Origin: Streptomyces sp. CB00316
GTDB lineage: Bacteria > Actinomycetota > Actinomycetes > Streptomycetales > Streptomycetaceae
Direction: 5' to 3'
Assembly: GCF_001905595.1 (NCBI RefSeq)
Contig: NZ_LIXI01000008.1
Coordinates: 124,001 to 188,000 of the forward strand
DNA length: 64,000 nucleotides
Positions 6,974-18,214 of this stretch are shown piece by piece; positions within the stretch are counted from its first letter, which is position 1; each line of letters starts with the position of its first letter. Below the pieces are notes generated by a model. That model saw only the letters and a program-made list of their open reading frames with translations. It was not told the origin of the DNA and did not search any database. The position numbers and the translations under genes were made by a program.

Positions 6974-8836
6974 ATGACGGTCCAGCCTGCTGACGGGCTC
7001 TCTCCGGCCGCCGCGTTCCCCGACCCCTCCCATGACCAGTGGCAGAGCCTCGTCGAAGGCGTTCTGCGCAAGTCGGGCAAGGAAGTCTCGGGCTCGGCCG
7101 CCGAGGAAGCGCTGTCCACCACACTGGAGGACGGGCTCACCACCCGGCCCCTCTACACCGCGCACGACACCTCGCCGGACACCGGTTTTCCCGGCTTCGC
7201 GCCCTTCACCCGGGGCAGCAGGGCCGAGGGGAACGCGGCGGGCGGCTGGGACGTGCGCCAACGCCATGCCCTGAGCGACCCCGCCCGGCTCAACGAGGCG
7301 GTGCTCGGCGATCTGGAGAACGGGGTCACCTCGCTCTGGCTCACCGTGGGCGGCCCTGCCGGCGTACCCGCGGAGTCGCTGGCCCGCTCGCTGGACGGCG
7401 TCTACCTCGACCTGGCGCCCATCGTCCTCGACGCCCCGGCCGACCTGGACGCCGCCGCCACCGGGCTGCTGCAGCTGTACGAGGAACGGGGCGTCGCCAA
7501 GAGCGAGGCCCGCGGCACCCTGGGCGCCGACCCGCTCGGCCACGAGGCCCGGACCGGCATCGAGGCGGACCTCGCCGCCGCCGTCCGCTGGGCGCGGGTC
7601 TGCGGCGCGGAGTACCCGGGGCTGCGGGCGATCGCCGTGGACGCGCTCCCGTACCACGAGGCCGGCGGTTCGGCCGGTGAGGAGCTGGGGCTCTCCCTGG
7701 CGACCGGCGTCGCCTATCTGCGGGCGCTGACCGCTGCCGGGCTCGGTGTCGAGGAAGCCTGCGCGCAACTGGAGTTCCGTTACGCGGCCACCGCAGACCA
7801 GTTCCTGACGATCGCGAAGCTGCGGGCCGCGCGCCGGCTGTGGGCGCGGGTCGCCGAGGCGTCGGGGGCTCCCGGGGCGGGCGCCCAGCGCCAGCACGCC
7901 GTGACGTCACCGGTGATGATGACGCGCCGCGACCCGTGGGTGAACATGCTGCGCACCACTCTCGCCACGCTGGGCGCGGGGGTCGGCGGCGCCGACTCCG
8001 TCACCGTCCTGCCGTTCGACCACGCGCTGGGGCTGCCCGACGCGTTCGCCCGGCGCATCGCCCGCAACACCTCCACGATCCTGATGGAGGAGTCGCATCT
8101 GGCCCGGGTCATCGACCCGGCGGGCGGCTCCTGGTACGTGGAGCGGCTCACCGACGAACTCGCGGCGGCCGCCTGGGCGTTCTTCCAGGAGGCCGAGCGG
8201 GCGGGCGGACTGCCCGCGGCCCTGCGCTCGGGGATGGTCGCGGAGCGGCTCGCCGCCACCTGGGCGGCGCGCAGCGCGAAGCTGGCCCGCCGCAAGGAGC
8301 CCATCACCGGGGTCAGCGAGTTCCCGATGCCCGCCGAGCGCCCGGTGGAGCGCGAACCGGCGCCCGACGCCTACGCGGAGGCTCCGGGCGGGCTGCCCCG
8401 GGTCCGGCGCGACGAGGCGTTCGAGGCGCTGCGCGCCCGGTCGGACGCGCACCTCGCGGCGACGGGCGAGCGGCCCAGGGTGTTCATCGCCGCGCTGGGT
8501 CCGGCCGCCGCGCACACCGCGCGGGTCTCGTTCGCCGTCAACCTCTTCGCGGCGGGCGGGATCGAGGCGGTGCACCAGCCGGTGTCGGTGGACGCGGCCA
8601 CGGCCGCCGAGGCGCTCACCGCCTCCGGTGCGAGCGTCGCCTGTCTCTGTTCCTCGGACGCCCTGTACGCCGAGCAGGCGGCCGGGGCGGCCGGGGCGCT
8701 GAAGTCGGCGGGCGCGGCCCAGGTGTTCCTCGCGGGGCGCCCCGGCGAGTACCCCGATGTCGACTCCTACGTCTTCGCGGGCTGCGACACGGTCGCCGTT
8801 CTCACCTCCGTACTCGACCGCATGGGAGTGGCGTGA
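6974..8836 (+). CDS. mutA: Methylmalonyl-CoA mutase, small (beta) subunit
   Basis: A 620-residue protein with the mutase fold: a TIM-barrel with LAPIVLDAPADLDAAATGLL and HAVTSPVMMTRRDPWVNMLRTT, then SHLARVIDPAGGSWYVERLTDELA. The cobalamin-binding DxHxxG motif is absent from the C-terminal Rossmann-like domain, as expected for the non-catalytic subunit. With MutB it interconverts methylmalonyl-CoA and succinyl-CoA, feeding or draining polyketide extender units. The ATG has no clear ribosome site, but TAGCAT lies six bases before it, so translation may be leaderless. Its stop shares one base with the mutB start (TGATG). Confidence 0.97.
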   Translation: MTVQPADGLSPAAAFPDPSHDQWQSLVEGVLRKSGKEVSGSAAEEALSTTLEDGLTTRPLYTAHDTSPDTGFPGFAPFTRGSRAEGNAAGGWDVRQRHALSDPARLNEAVLGDLENGVTSLWLTVGGPAGVPAESLARSLDGVYLDLAPIVLDAPADLDAAATGLLQLYEERGVAKSEARGTLGADPLGHEARTGIEADLAAAVRWARVCGAEYPGLRAIAVDALPYHEAGGSAGEELGLSLATGVAYLRALTAAGLGVEEACAQLEFRYAATADQFLTIAKLRAARRLWARVAEASGAPGAGAQRQHAVTSPVMMTRRDPWVNMLRTTLATLGAGVGGADSVTVLPFDHALGLPDAFARRIARNTSTILMEESHLARVIDPAGGSWYVERLTDELAAAAWAFFQEAERAGGLPAALRSGMVAERLAATWAARSAKLARRKEPITGVSEFPMPAERPVEREPAPDAYAEAPGGLPRVRRDEAFEALRARSDAHLAATGERPRVFIAALGPAAAHTARVSFAVNLFAAGGIEAVHQPVSVDAATAAEALTASGASVACLCSSDALYAEQAAGAAGALKSAGAAQVFLAGRPGEYPDVDSYVFAGCDTVAVLTSVLDRMGVA

Positions 8837-11061
8837 TGCAGACACCGCCCACGGAACAGAAATCCTCCGTTCCCGACTTCTCCGAGGTCCCGCTGGAGTC
8901 CCCCGCTCCCCCGGCCGGTTCCGCCGAGGAGTGGCAGGCGGCCGTGGTCAAGGCGGCCGACGGCTCCGAGGCCCCGCTCTGGGAGACACCCGAGGGCATC
9001 ACGGTCAAGCCGCTCTACACCGGGGAGGACCTGGAAGGCCTGGACGCACTGCACAGCTACCCGGGCATCGCCCCGTACCTGCGCGGCCCGTACCCGACGA
9101 TGTACGTCAACCAGCCCTGGACGATCCGTCAGTACGCCGGGTTCTCCACGGCCGAGGAGTCCAACGCCTTCTACCGCCGCAACCTCGCGGCCGGGCAGAA
9201 GGGTCTTTCGGTCGCCTTCGACCTGCCGACGCACCGGGGGTACGACAGCGACCACCCCCGGGTGACCGGTGACGTCGGCATGGCCGGGGTGGCGATCGAC
9301 TCGATCTACGACATGCGCCAGCTGTTCGACGGCATTCCGCTGGACCGGATGTCGGTGTCGATGACGATGAACGGCGCGGTCCTTCCCGTACTGGCGCTGT
9401 ACATCGTGGCCGCCGAGGAGCAGGGCGTACCGCCCGAGAAGCTGGCCGGGACCATTCAGAACGACATTCTGAAGGAGTTCATGGTCCGCAACACCTACAT
9501 CTATCCGCCGACGCCGTCGATGCGGATCATCTCCGACATCTTCGCGTTCACCTCGCAGAAGATGCCGCGCTACAACTCCATCTCGATCTCCGGGTACCAC
9601 ATCCAGGAGGCCGGGGCGACGGCCGATCTGGAGCTGGCGTACACGCTGGCCGACGGCGTGGAGTATCTGCGTGCCGGGCAGGAAGCCGGCCTGGACGTCG
9701 ACGCGTTCGCGCCCCGGCTGTCGTTCTTCTGGGCGATCGGCATGAACTTCTTCATGGAGGTCGCCAAACTGCGGGCGGCCCGGCTGCTCTGGGCGCGCCT
9801 GGTCGGGCAGTTCGACCCGAAGAACGCCAAGTCCCTTTCACTGCGCACCCATTCGCAGACCTCGGGCTGGTCGCTGACCGCGCAGGACGTGTTCAACAAC
9901 GTGACGCGTACGTGTGTGGAGGCGATGGCCGCGACGCAGGGGCACACCCAGTCGCTGCACACCAACGCGCTGGACGAGGCGCTGGCGCTGCCGACGGACT
10001 TCTCTGCGCGGATCGCCCGTAACACCCAGCTCCTGCTCCAGCAGGAGTCCGGGACCTGCCGGGTCATCGACCCGTGGGGCGGCAGCGCGTACGTGGAGAA
10101 GCTGACCCGCGATCTGGCGGACCGGGCCTGGCAGCACATCGAGGAGGTCGAGGCGGCCGGCGGGATGGCGAAGGCCATCGACGCGGGCATCCCCAAGCTC
10201 CGGGTGGAGGAGGCGGCCGCCCGTACGCAGGCGCGGATCGACTCCGGTCGGCAGCCGGTGATCGGGGTGAACAAGTACCGGGTGGAGACCGACGAGAAGA
10301 TCGACGTGCTCAAGGTCGACAACTCCTCGGTGCGCACCCAGCAGATCGAGAAGCTGCGTCGGCTGCGCGAGGAGCGCGACGAGGTGGCCTGCCAGGAGGC
10401 GCTGCGGGCACTGACGGCGGCCGCCGAGCGCAGCCCGGGCCCGGGCCTGGAGGGCAATCTGCTGGCGCTCGCCGTCGACGCGGCGCGGGCGATGGCCACG
10501 GTCGGGGAGATCTCGGACGCGTTGGAGAAGGTGTACGGGCGGCACGCCGGGCAGATCCGTACGATCTCCGGTGTGTACCGCAAAGAGGCAGGGGATTCCC
10601 CTTCGGTGGACCGCACCCGCGCGCTGGTCGACGCGTTCGAGGAGGCGGAGGGGCGCCGTCCGCGCATCCTGGTCGCCAAGATGGGCCAGGACGGCCACGA
10701 CCGGGGCCAGAAGGTGATCGCCACGGCCTTCGCCGACCTGGGCTTCGACGTGGACGTCGGCCCGCTGTTCCAGACGCCGGGCGAGGTGGCGCGGCAGGCA
10801 GTGGAGGCCGACGTGCACATCGTGGGCGTCTCCTCGTTGGCGGCCGGGCACCTCACCCTGGTGCCGGCGCTGCGCGAGGAGCTGGCCGCCGAGGGCCGGG
10901 AGGACATCATGATCGTGGTGGGCGGGGTGATCCCGCCGCAGGACATCGCGGCCCTGCACGAGGCGGGCGCGGCATCGGTCTTCCCGCCGGGGACGGTGAT
11001 CCCGGACGCGGCCCACGATCTGGTGACGCGGCTCGGCGCCGCGCTCGGCCACGAGCTGTGA
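8836..11061 (+). CDS. mutB: Methylmalonyl-CoA mutase, large (alpha, B12-binding) subunit
   Basis: A 741-residue catalytic subunit. The N-terminal barrel contains FDLPTHRGYDSDHPRV and QNDILKEFMVRNTYI. The C-terminal domain has the base-off cobalamin motif GQDGHDRG, with His621 the predicted lower axial ligand, followed by SSLAAGH and VVGGVIPPQ. It carries out the adenosylcobalamin radical rearrangement of (R)-methylmalonyl-CoA. It is translationally coupled to mutA and followed 11 bases later by the meaB start, so the three form one operon. No B12 riboswitch was seen upstream of the operon. Confidence 0.98.
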   Translation: MQTPPTEQKSSVPDFSEVPLESPAPPAGSAEEWQAAVVKAADGSEAPLWETPEGITVKPLYTGEDLEGLDALHSYPGIAPYLRGPYPTMYVNQPWTIRQYAGFSTAEESNAFYRRNLAAGQKGLSVAFDLPTHRGYDSDHPRVTGDVGMAGVAIDSIYDMRQLFDGIPLDRMSVSMTMNGAVLPVLALYIVAAEEQGVPPEKLAGTIQNDILKEFMVRNTYIYPPTPSMRIISDIFAFTSQKMPRYNSISISGYHIQEAGATADLELAYTLADGVEYLRAGQEAGLDVDAFAPRLSFFWAIGMNFFMEVAKLRAARLLWARLVGQFDPKNAKSLSLRTHSQTSGWSLTAQDVFNNVTRTCVEAMAATQGHTQSLHTNALDEALALPTDFSARIARNTQLLLQQESGTCRVIDPWGGSAYVEKLTRDLADRAWQHIEEVEAAGGMAKAIDAGIPKLRVEEAAARTQARIDSGRQPVIGVNKYRVETDEKIDVLKVDNSSVRTQQIEKLRRLREERDEVACQEALRALTAAAERSPGPGLEGNLLALAVDAARAMATVGEISDALEKVYGRHAGQIRTISGVYRKEAGDSPSVDRTRALVDAFEEAEGRRPRILVAKMGQDGHDRGQKVIATAFADLGFDVDVGPLFQTPGEVARQAVEADVHIVGVSSLAAGHLTLVPALREELAAEGREDIMIVVGGVIPPQDIAALHEAGAASVFPPGTVIPDAAHDLVTRLGAALGHEL

Positions 11062-11072
11062 GCCGCTGACGG

Positions 11073-12068
11073 ATGGCCGCCAAGATCGACATCGACGGAT
11101 ATGTGCAGGGAGTGCTCGACGGCAAGCGGGCGTTCGTGGCGCGCGCCATCACGCTCGTCGAGTCGACGCGGGCCGAACACCGTTTGCTGGCGCAGGAGTT
11201 GCTGAGCCGGTTGCTGCCGTACGCCGGGAACGCCCGGCGGATCGGGATCAGCGGGGTGCCGGGGGTGGGCAAGTCCACCTTCATCGACGCGCTCGGCACG
11301 ATGCTGACCGGGCTCGGCCATCGGGTGGCGGTGCTGGCCGTCGACCCGTCCTCCAGCCGTACGGGCGGTTCCATCCTGGGCGACAAGACCCGGATGGAGC
11401 GGCTCGCGGTGGACCCGGCCGCCTTCGTGCGCCCCTCCCCCACGGCAGGCACGCTGGGCGGGGTGGCGAAGGCGACGCGGGAGTCCATCGTGGTGATGGA
11501 GGCGGCCGGGTACGACGTGGTGCTCGTGGAGACGGTGGGGGTCGGGCAGTCGGAGACGGCCGTCGCCAACATGGTCGACACGTTCCTGCTGCTGACCCTG
11601 GCCCGGACCGGCGACCAGTTGCAGGGCATCAAGAAGGGTGTCCTGGAGCTGGCGGACGCCATCGCGGTGAACAAGGCCGACGGCCCCCATGAGCGCGACG
11701 CCCGGTCGGCGGCGCGTGAACTGGCCGGCGCGCTGCGGCTGATGCACCCGGTGGACGCGGCCTGGACCCCTCCGGTGCTCACGTGCAGCGCCCGGGAGTC
11801 GACGGGCCTGGACACGCTGTGGGAGCGGCTGGAGCAGCACCGTACGGTCCTGGAGTCCACCGGCCGGCTGGCGGCCAAGCGCCGCGATCAGCAGGTGGAC
11901 TGGACCTGGACGATGGTCCGGGACGAGCTGCTGGACAGTCTTCGCAACCACCCTGCCGTGCGGAAGCTGGCTCCGGAGCTCGAACAGCGGGTCCGCGAGG
12001 GGACGTTGACGGCGACGCTGGCCGCCGAGGAGATCCTGCGCGTGTTCCGGGGCGACGAGCCCGCCTGA
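11073..12068 (+). CDS. meaB: MeaB-type GTPase, methylmalonyl-CoA mutase chaperone
   Basis: A 331-residue G3E-family P-loop GTPase. The Walker A is GVPGVGKST with Lys67, followed by VLAVDPSSSRTGGSILGDKTRM (switch region), VETVGVGQSE and NKADGP for guanine recognition. The C-terminal helices (LRNHPAVRKLAPELEQRV) are the dimerisation arm. MeaB gates loading and protects the B12 cofactor of MutAB. Position directly behind mutB and the shared terminator support one transcript. Confidence 0.97.
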   Translation: MAAKIDIDGYVQGVLDGKRAFVARAITLVESTRAEHRLLAQELLSRLLPYAGNARRIGISGVPGVGKSTFIDALGTMLTGLGHRVAVLAVDPSSSRTGGSILGDKTRMERLAVDPAAFVRPSPTAGTLGGVAKATRESIVVMEAAGYDVVLVETVGVGQSETAVANMVDTFLLLTLARTGDQLQGIKKGVLELADAIAVNKADGPHERDARSAARELAGALRLMHPVDAAWTPPVLTCSARESTGLDTLWERLEQHRTVLESTGRLAAKRRDQQVDWTWTMVRDELLDSLRNHPAVRKLAPELEQRVREGTLTATLAAEEILRVFRGDEPA

Positions 12069-12085
12069 GCCTCACCTGAACAGAC

Positions 12086-12115
12086 CGATGGGCCCCTGGA
12101 CGCAGGGGCCCATCG
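12086..12115 (+). terminator. Terminator of the mutA-mutB-meaB operon
   Basis: Thirteen-base perfect arms (12086-12098 and 12103-12115, beginning CGATGGGCCCC) around the tetraloop GACG, 17 bases after the meaB stop. A short GCGTTT follows. Confidence 0.9.
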
Positions 12116-12435
12116 GCGTTTCAGGGGGGTGCCGTCCGGTGGAGGCTCAGGCGGCGACCGGGGGGCGCGCTCACGGACGGTACGAGGACGGGGGGCCGTC
12201 GGAGGTCGCGGTGAGGGTCTCGGCCTCGATGCACAACTCCCTTACCAGGTCGGCGTCGACGTTTCCTGGGCGAGGGCCATGGCGAGCCGACACCCCCTCT
12301 TGTTGGAGGCATCGGGCAAGGTGATGCCCCATGCCCCAACGGCTGCGGGAAGCGAACCTTGTCGCGCTGTGTGGCCCGCCTCCGTCAGCCCCGCTGGGGC
12401 AAGGTGTTCTCCGGCGACGCGGACGTCTGGGGGCA
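12116..12435. other. Gene-free stretch, possibly a decayed coding remnant
   Basis: No intact gene is seen. On the minus strand the frame around 12180-12330 (including NVDADLVRELCIEAETLT) reads like the tail of a protein, but it has no start and no recognisable family. Nothing else could be supported. Confidence 0.3.
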
Positions 12436-14079
<1,644 letters not shown>

Positions 14080-14288
14080 CGGATCTCCTCTTGCCTCTTC
14101 GTCATCTCCGGCCCGGGGGGAACGGGCCGCCGTCCCGGGGCGGACGATCACCCCGATCCGTACCCGATTCTGTCCCCTTGCCCTCATCGGTGCGTGACGG
14201 GTTCACGCCTTCCTCGCGTGGCCGCCCGGCCGGGGCAGCAACGCGCCCCCGGGCCGGCGCGGGACCAGGGACGCGATGGGACCGGGGG

Positions 14289-14693
14289 TCAGCGGCCCCG
14301 CAGACGCTTCACGTTGTCGCCGAAGGTCCAGCCTTTGGAGCCGTCCCAGTTCAGAGACCATGTCATCAGCCCCTTCAGGGAGCCGTTGTAGTGGTTCCAG
14401 GCCTGGGAGACGAGCGAGGGTGACATATGGCCGCCGCCGGCGCCGGGCTGGGCGGGCAGGCCCGGGACCTGCTTGTCGTAGGGGACCTTGATGGTGGTGC
14501 CCTGGATGACCAGTCCCTTGTTCAGGCAGTCCGTCTGGGCGGTGAAGCCCGCGACCGTACCGGCAAAGTACGAGTCTCCGGAGCAGCCGTGCTTCTTGAT
14601 GATGGGCAGGTACGCCCCCCAGATCGAGCCGTAGACCACGCTGCCGCCGGTGACGGCCAGGCCGAGGCCCAGCAGTCGTGATGTACGGCCCAT
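14289..14693 (-). pseudogene. Secretion-type start fused to the C-terminal end of a GH18 chitinase
   Basis: A 134-residue reading frame with a good ribosome site (AGGAAGGAC). After about 35 residues of hydrophobic and linker sequence it matches the last hundred residues of bacterial GH18 chitinases: HGCSGDSYFAGTV, PAQPGAGGGHMSPSLVSQAWNHYN and GLMTWSLNWDGSKGWTFGDNV. The catalytic DxxDxDxE strand and most of the barrel are missing, so it cannot hydrolyse chitin. It looks like an internal deletion of a chitinase gene, though it may still be translated. It lies next to another remnant. Confidence 0.7.
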
Positions 14694-14774
14694 GATCCGT
14701 AGTCCTTCCTGCCCGGGTCAGCCGCCGGCGGTGCGAAAGGTTCACCCCGTGCTCTCCGGCGCCACCGCGGCGCT

Positions 14775-15319
14775 GTGGCCGCCCGATGCGGGCACGGCGG
14801 CATCGAGGCGGTGCTCTTCGTGCTGCTCCCGGCCGGTCGCGTCCGCGGTCCGGGCTGCGGCTTCACGCTGAGCTGGACCTCGCTGTTCGCGTCCGCGCTC
14901 ATCACCGGTGGGGCCGGGCCGTGGAGGCCGTACCAGATGCTCGGTTGCGCGTTCGTCGGCATGCTCGCGGATCTGCCGCCCAGCGCCACGGGCCGCCGCG
15001 GGGTGATGATGCCGGCGGTCTACGCGTCGCCCTTCGGCTCTCCCTTCGGCTGCCTGCTGAACCTGTCCTTCTGGCCGTCCTCGGTGGATCCGAACAGCTC
15101 CATCGCTTACCTGCCGGTACTTCCCTTCACCGAGCAGTGACAGCGGGACCTCGCGACGACGTGGCGACGTCGCTGAGCTGGGACACCGGATGGGTGAACT
15201 TGCGCTGCATCACCCTGGCCGCTCCCGCCGCCCCCACCTCGTTCCGCAGGGCGGCCCGCGAGGCGCGTTCCCGCGCTCCGGTCCGGTTCGCGGGCCCGAA
15301 GGCGGAAGTGCCGCGGTAG
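14775..15319 (+). pseudogene. Frameshifted remnant of an ECF transporter S component
   Basis: The frame from 14775 reads LFVLLPAGRVRGPGCGF, SLFASALITGGAGPWRPYQML and MPAVYASPFGSPFGCLLNL, a recognisable but eroded membrane substrate-binding (S) subunit of an energy-coupling-factor vitamin or metal transporter. Near 15130 the match moves to another frame, which gives DVATSLSWDTGWVNL and LRRAAREARSRAPVRF, the usual C-terminal end of the same family. There is no start codon with a ribosome site, and the N-terminal third is missing. It is non-functional. Confidence 0.65.
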
Positions 15320-15465
15320 GGCGGGCGCCATGGGGGAAAGGATCGAACCTCGCCGTACGTCCCCAGGCCTGAGCCCGTGAAACCACCCCAGGGACACAGG
15401 GAGCACCCGGATGCCGCCCGCCGCCGATCCGCACTGGGAAGTCGCCACCCGACGACACCCAGAAT

Positions 15466-15506
15466 CACAGCCCGGGCCGCTGAGCGCCTCAGCGGCCCGG
15501 GCTGTG
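15466..15506 (-). terminator. Terminator of the M23 peptidase gene
   Basis: Eighteen-base perfect arms (15466-15483, 15489-15506) around GCGCC. The hairpin begins two bases past the stop codon of the minus-strand gene. Confidence 0.88.
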
Positions 15507-15507
15507 G

Positions 15508-16590
15508 TCAGCTCGTACGGTTGTAGATCGCCGTCCCGGGACAGGCCGTGACACCGAGCCGTGTGCCGCAGCCGGAATACTGGCCCGAACCGTTCCACCA
15601 GGCCCAGCCGCCGATGGTACGGCCGTTCAACCAGGTGTACTGGCCGTTGTAGTTGGCGTCGTACGTGCGCAGGCTCCAGTGCACATGGGCGCCGGTCGCG
15701 GCACCACCGGCGCAGGTGTCGGTGCCAATGGTGCCGAGCAGTGCGCTCCGGGCGATCGACGTCCCATTGTAGTAGGTGGTGTTCCGCATGTGGTAGTAGT
15801 CCGTGGAGAAGCCGCCCGGGTGGATGACCCGGGTCCAGCCGCCCCCGGCGCCACACATCGAGGTCGCCGTGCCCTCACGCGACGAACGGACCAGTCCGCT
15901 CGCGTTGCCGCCGGCGAAGTCGAGGGCGCTCCAGTAGCCGGAGCCGCCGTCATGGGCGTGCGGGCCGCCGGTGAGGGTCATGTAGTAGTCGGGCATCCAG
16001 GGCAGCAGAAGGCCGTTGGTGTTGGCCAGGGCTCCGAGCTCCGCCACCTCGGCCTGCGGCTCGGTCCTGCGCTCCGCGTACGCCGTCATGTTCCGCCGTT
16101 CCGCCTTGCTGACCAGCGGGGACCGGGCCACGTACGCGGCGAACTCGCGGTCGCCCTCCAGGCCCGCGATCCATCGCCCGTTCTGCCGGTGCGCGAGGTA
16201 CAGCCAGCCCTCCGGCTCGCCGTGACGCGCACGGGAGGCTTCGACATAGGCGACGCCCCGAGCCCAGCCGTCCGTGACGGTCCGCACGTCGACAACCACC
16301 TCGCGGCCTTCGTCGGCAAGCTTGGACACGGCCGCATCAGGGGTGAGTACCGCGGCGTCGTGGGACCGCGCGAGGATGTCTGCGGAGACGGCGTCGATCA
16401 GTTCCTTGCTGTCGGCTCCGAGACGGCCCTCGACGGCGGGCGGCATCTTCACGACGACACCGGCGGAGGATGCGCGGGATGCAGCGACCGAGGGGCCGTC
16501 AGGGGCAGCCATCGCCGAAGGCGCGACGGCGAGCAGCCCGGTGACGGCGAGTGCGGCGACGGTGGTTCTTATGGGCAGTCCGGAGAACAC
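15508..16590 (-). CDS. Secreted M23-family (beta-lytic/LasA-like) metallopeptidase
   Basis: A protein of about 360 residues with a Sec signal peptide (IRTTVAALAVTGLLAVAPSAMAA). A pro-region follows (residues about 40-190), then the peptidase domain, with zinc-site segments HAHDGGSGYWSALDF and GAHVHWSL and the catalytic histidine in STDYYHMRN. Four C-terminal cysteines (SMCG, DTCA, GCGTRLG, ACPG) suggest two disulfides. Relatives cut glycine-containing peptide crosslinks in bacterial cell walls, so it probably acts on peptidoglycan outside the cell. GTG at 16590 is preferred because AAAGGAAG precedes it and the signal peptide starts there; the longer frame is not signal-like. Confidence 0.9.
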   Translation of the reverse strand: MFSGLPIRTTVAALAVTGLLAVAPSAMAAPDGPSVAASRASSAGVVVKMPPAVEGRLGADSKELIDAVSADILARSHDAAVLTPDAAVSKLADEGREVVVDVRTVTDGWARGVAYVEASRARHGEPEGWLYLAHRQNGRWIAGLEGDREFAAYVARSPLVSKAERRNMTAYAERRTEPQAEVAELGALANTNGLLLPWMPDYYMTLTGGPHAHDGGSGYWSALDFAGGNASGLVRSSREGTATSMCGAGGGWTRVIHPGGFSTDYYHMRNTTYYNGTSIARSALLGTIGTDTCAGGAATGAHVHWSLRTYDANYNGQYTWLNGRTIGGWAWWNGSGQYSGCGTRLGVTACPGTAIYNRTS

Positions 16591-16871
16591 GGGCGGTCTT
16601 CCTTTCGCGTGGGAGGAGCCGGCCAGACCGGGGGGGTAGGCACAAGACCCTGCGGTGATGGCCGGGGTGGCGCCGGAGCTCTTGGCGGAGGGTCGGTGTA
16701 CCAGCCCTCCGTGAATACTGGCGTGCACCTGTCAAAGGTTGGCGGTTCCGGTCAACGCGCGTCAACCAGCGAGAACCAGCCATCCAGGCGGTTCGTTCAA
16801 GACATTCGCATGTGCCGCCGATCGGGACCGGAGTGGTCGACCGAGGCCTGAGCGCCGGGCCAAGGGCTGAC

Positions 16872-17123
16872 TCAGCCCGCGCCCGGTTCCGGCCGAGGGG
16901 CCACCGCACCCCCGCCGTTGAAGGTCAGCCCCGAGATGTCGTGCCCCTGGATGACCTGGCTGTAGTAGGTGCCCCCCTCAGTGCTGCTGTTCACCGTGAC
17001 GGTGGGAGCGGCGGCTTGGTGCGGGGCCAGTACGTCAAGCAGTTCCCTCAGCTCCCGCGCGGCCTCCGGGTTGTCGCGCAGGGCCCGGCGGAGCCTGAAC
17101 CGTGCGGGGGCGCGGGAGCAACC
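16872..17123 (-). pseudogene. 5'-truncated remnant of a small Streptomyces protein
   Basis: About 80 residues ending at 16872 read LRRALRDNPEAARELRELLD followed by a region with TVTVNSSTEGGTYYSQVIQGHDISG. This resembles the C-terminal part of Streptomyces hypothetical proteins with an Ala/Glu-rich helical core and a short beta tail (the xxGxxYQVGRDQHI type). The N-terminal half and any start codon with a ribosome site are missing, and the upstream sequence belongs to the promoter of the next gene. Confidence 0.45.
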
Positions 17124-17219
17124 GTGAACCGGCTCGACGCGTGATGATGGAAGTGGGACCCGCCACGGCCACACTCCGCCGGGACGGCCTGCCAAGGCCC
17201 CGAAAGGACGGTCGTCGCC

Positions 17220-18212
17220 ATGCCCGCACTCCTCCGAAGGCCCGCGCCCCACCGGACGTCCGCACCTCACCGGCCCAAGGTCTCGGCCGCCGCGCTGCTC
17301 ACCGCGCTCCTCCTGGTCCTCCTCGCGGCCGGGTGCACGGGCGGGGACGGCTCGGGGCCCGAGAGCCGGAGCAGTAGCCCGTCCGGCACGGGAGCGGACA
17401 CGAAAGTGCTCGCCGTGAAGATCGACAATGTGGCGCCGGCCCGACCGCAGACCGGTCTGGAGCGGGCGGACATCATCTACGTCGAGCAGGTGGAGGCCGG
17501 GCTCAGCCGTCTCCTCGCGGTCTACTCCTCCGACGTGCCGCCGGTCATCGGCCCGGTCCGCAGCGCCCGGGAGACCGATCTGGAGCTGCTGCGCCAGTTC
17601 GACCGGCCGGTGCTCGCCTTCTCGGGAGCCCAGAGCAGGCTCCTGCCGGCCATCGACCGGGCGCCGCTCGACGCCGCACCGCCGTCGGCCGCGCCCAGGG
17701 CGTACTTCCGGGGTGCGGAGCGGCCGGCCCCGCACAATCTGTACCTGCGGCCGGAGCGGATTCCGTACACCGCTTCCGGGACCGGGGCCATCGAGGCGCT
17801 GGGGCTGAGGTTCGGCCCGGCGCCGCCCGGTGGGAGCGCCGAGGACAGCCGTACGGTCCGCTTCCCGTCCGCGCGGACCACGTTCACCTGGTCCGCCGAG
17901 CGCGAGCAGTGGCTGGTCGCCATGGACGGCTCCCCCGCCCGTACGAGCGAGGGGGAACCACTGGGGGCCGCCACGGTGATCGTGCAGGACGTGAACGTAC
18001 GCCCCTCGGCCTTCGGTGACCGGTCCGGGAACAACACCCCGTTCACCGAGACCGTGGGCTCGGGCACCGCGCACGTCCTGCGCGACGGAAAGACGTACGA
18101 GGCACGGTGGACGCGGACCGCCGCGGCCGCGGACACCCGGTTCAGCACGCCGGACGGCGAGCGGATCGACCTGGCCGATGGGCCGCTCTGGATCGTGTAC
18201 GCGGCACGGTGA
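17220..18212 (+). CDS. DUF3048 (YerB-like) lipoprotein
   Basis: A 330-residue protein with a lipoprotein signal peptide whose lipobox is LLAAGC (Cys about 39) and a Ser/Gly linker. The domain starts VLAVKIDNVAPARPQTGLERADIIYVE and includes IGPVRSARETDLELL and the second half FPSARTTFTWSAEREQWL and NVYIDRP-like ends (DGERIDLADGPLWIVYA). These are hallmarks of DUF3048, seen in Bacillus YerB; the role is unknown. The gene starts at ATG with GGACGG upstream. It is not in an operon with its neighbours. Confidence 0.88.
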   Translation: MPALLRRPAPHRTSAPHRPKVSAAALLTALLLVLLAAGCTGGDGSGPESRSSSPSGTGADTKVLAVKIDNVAPARPQTGLERADIIYVEQVEAGLSRLLAVYSSDVPPVIGPVRSARETDLELLRQFDRPVLAFSGAQSRLLPAIDRAPLDAAPPSAAPRAYFRGAERPAPHNLYLRPERIPYTASGTGAIEALGLRFGPAPPGGSAEDSRTVRFPSARTTFTWSAEREQWLVAMDGSPARTSEGEPLGAATVIVQDVNVRPSAFGDRSGNNTPFTETVGSGTAHVLRDGKTYEARWTRTAAAADTRFSTPDGERIDLADGPLWIVYAAR

Positions 18213-18214
18213 GC

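Noticed and set aside
7840..8835. Possible N-terminal extension of mutB by 332 codons
   Set aside because: It overlaps mutA, whose translation is conserved; the extension has no family resemblance and mutB has a coupled start at 8836.
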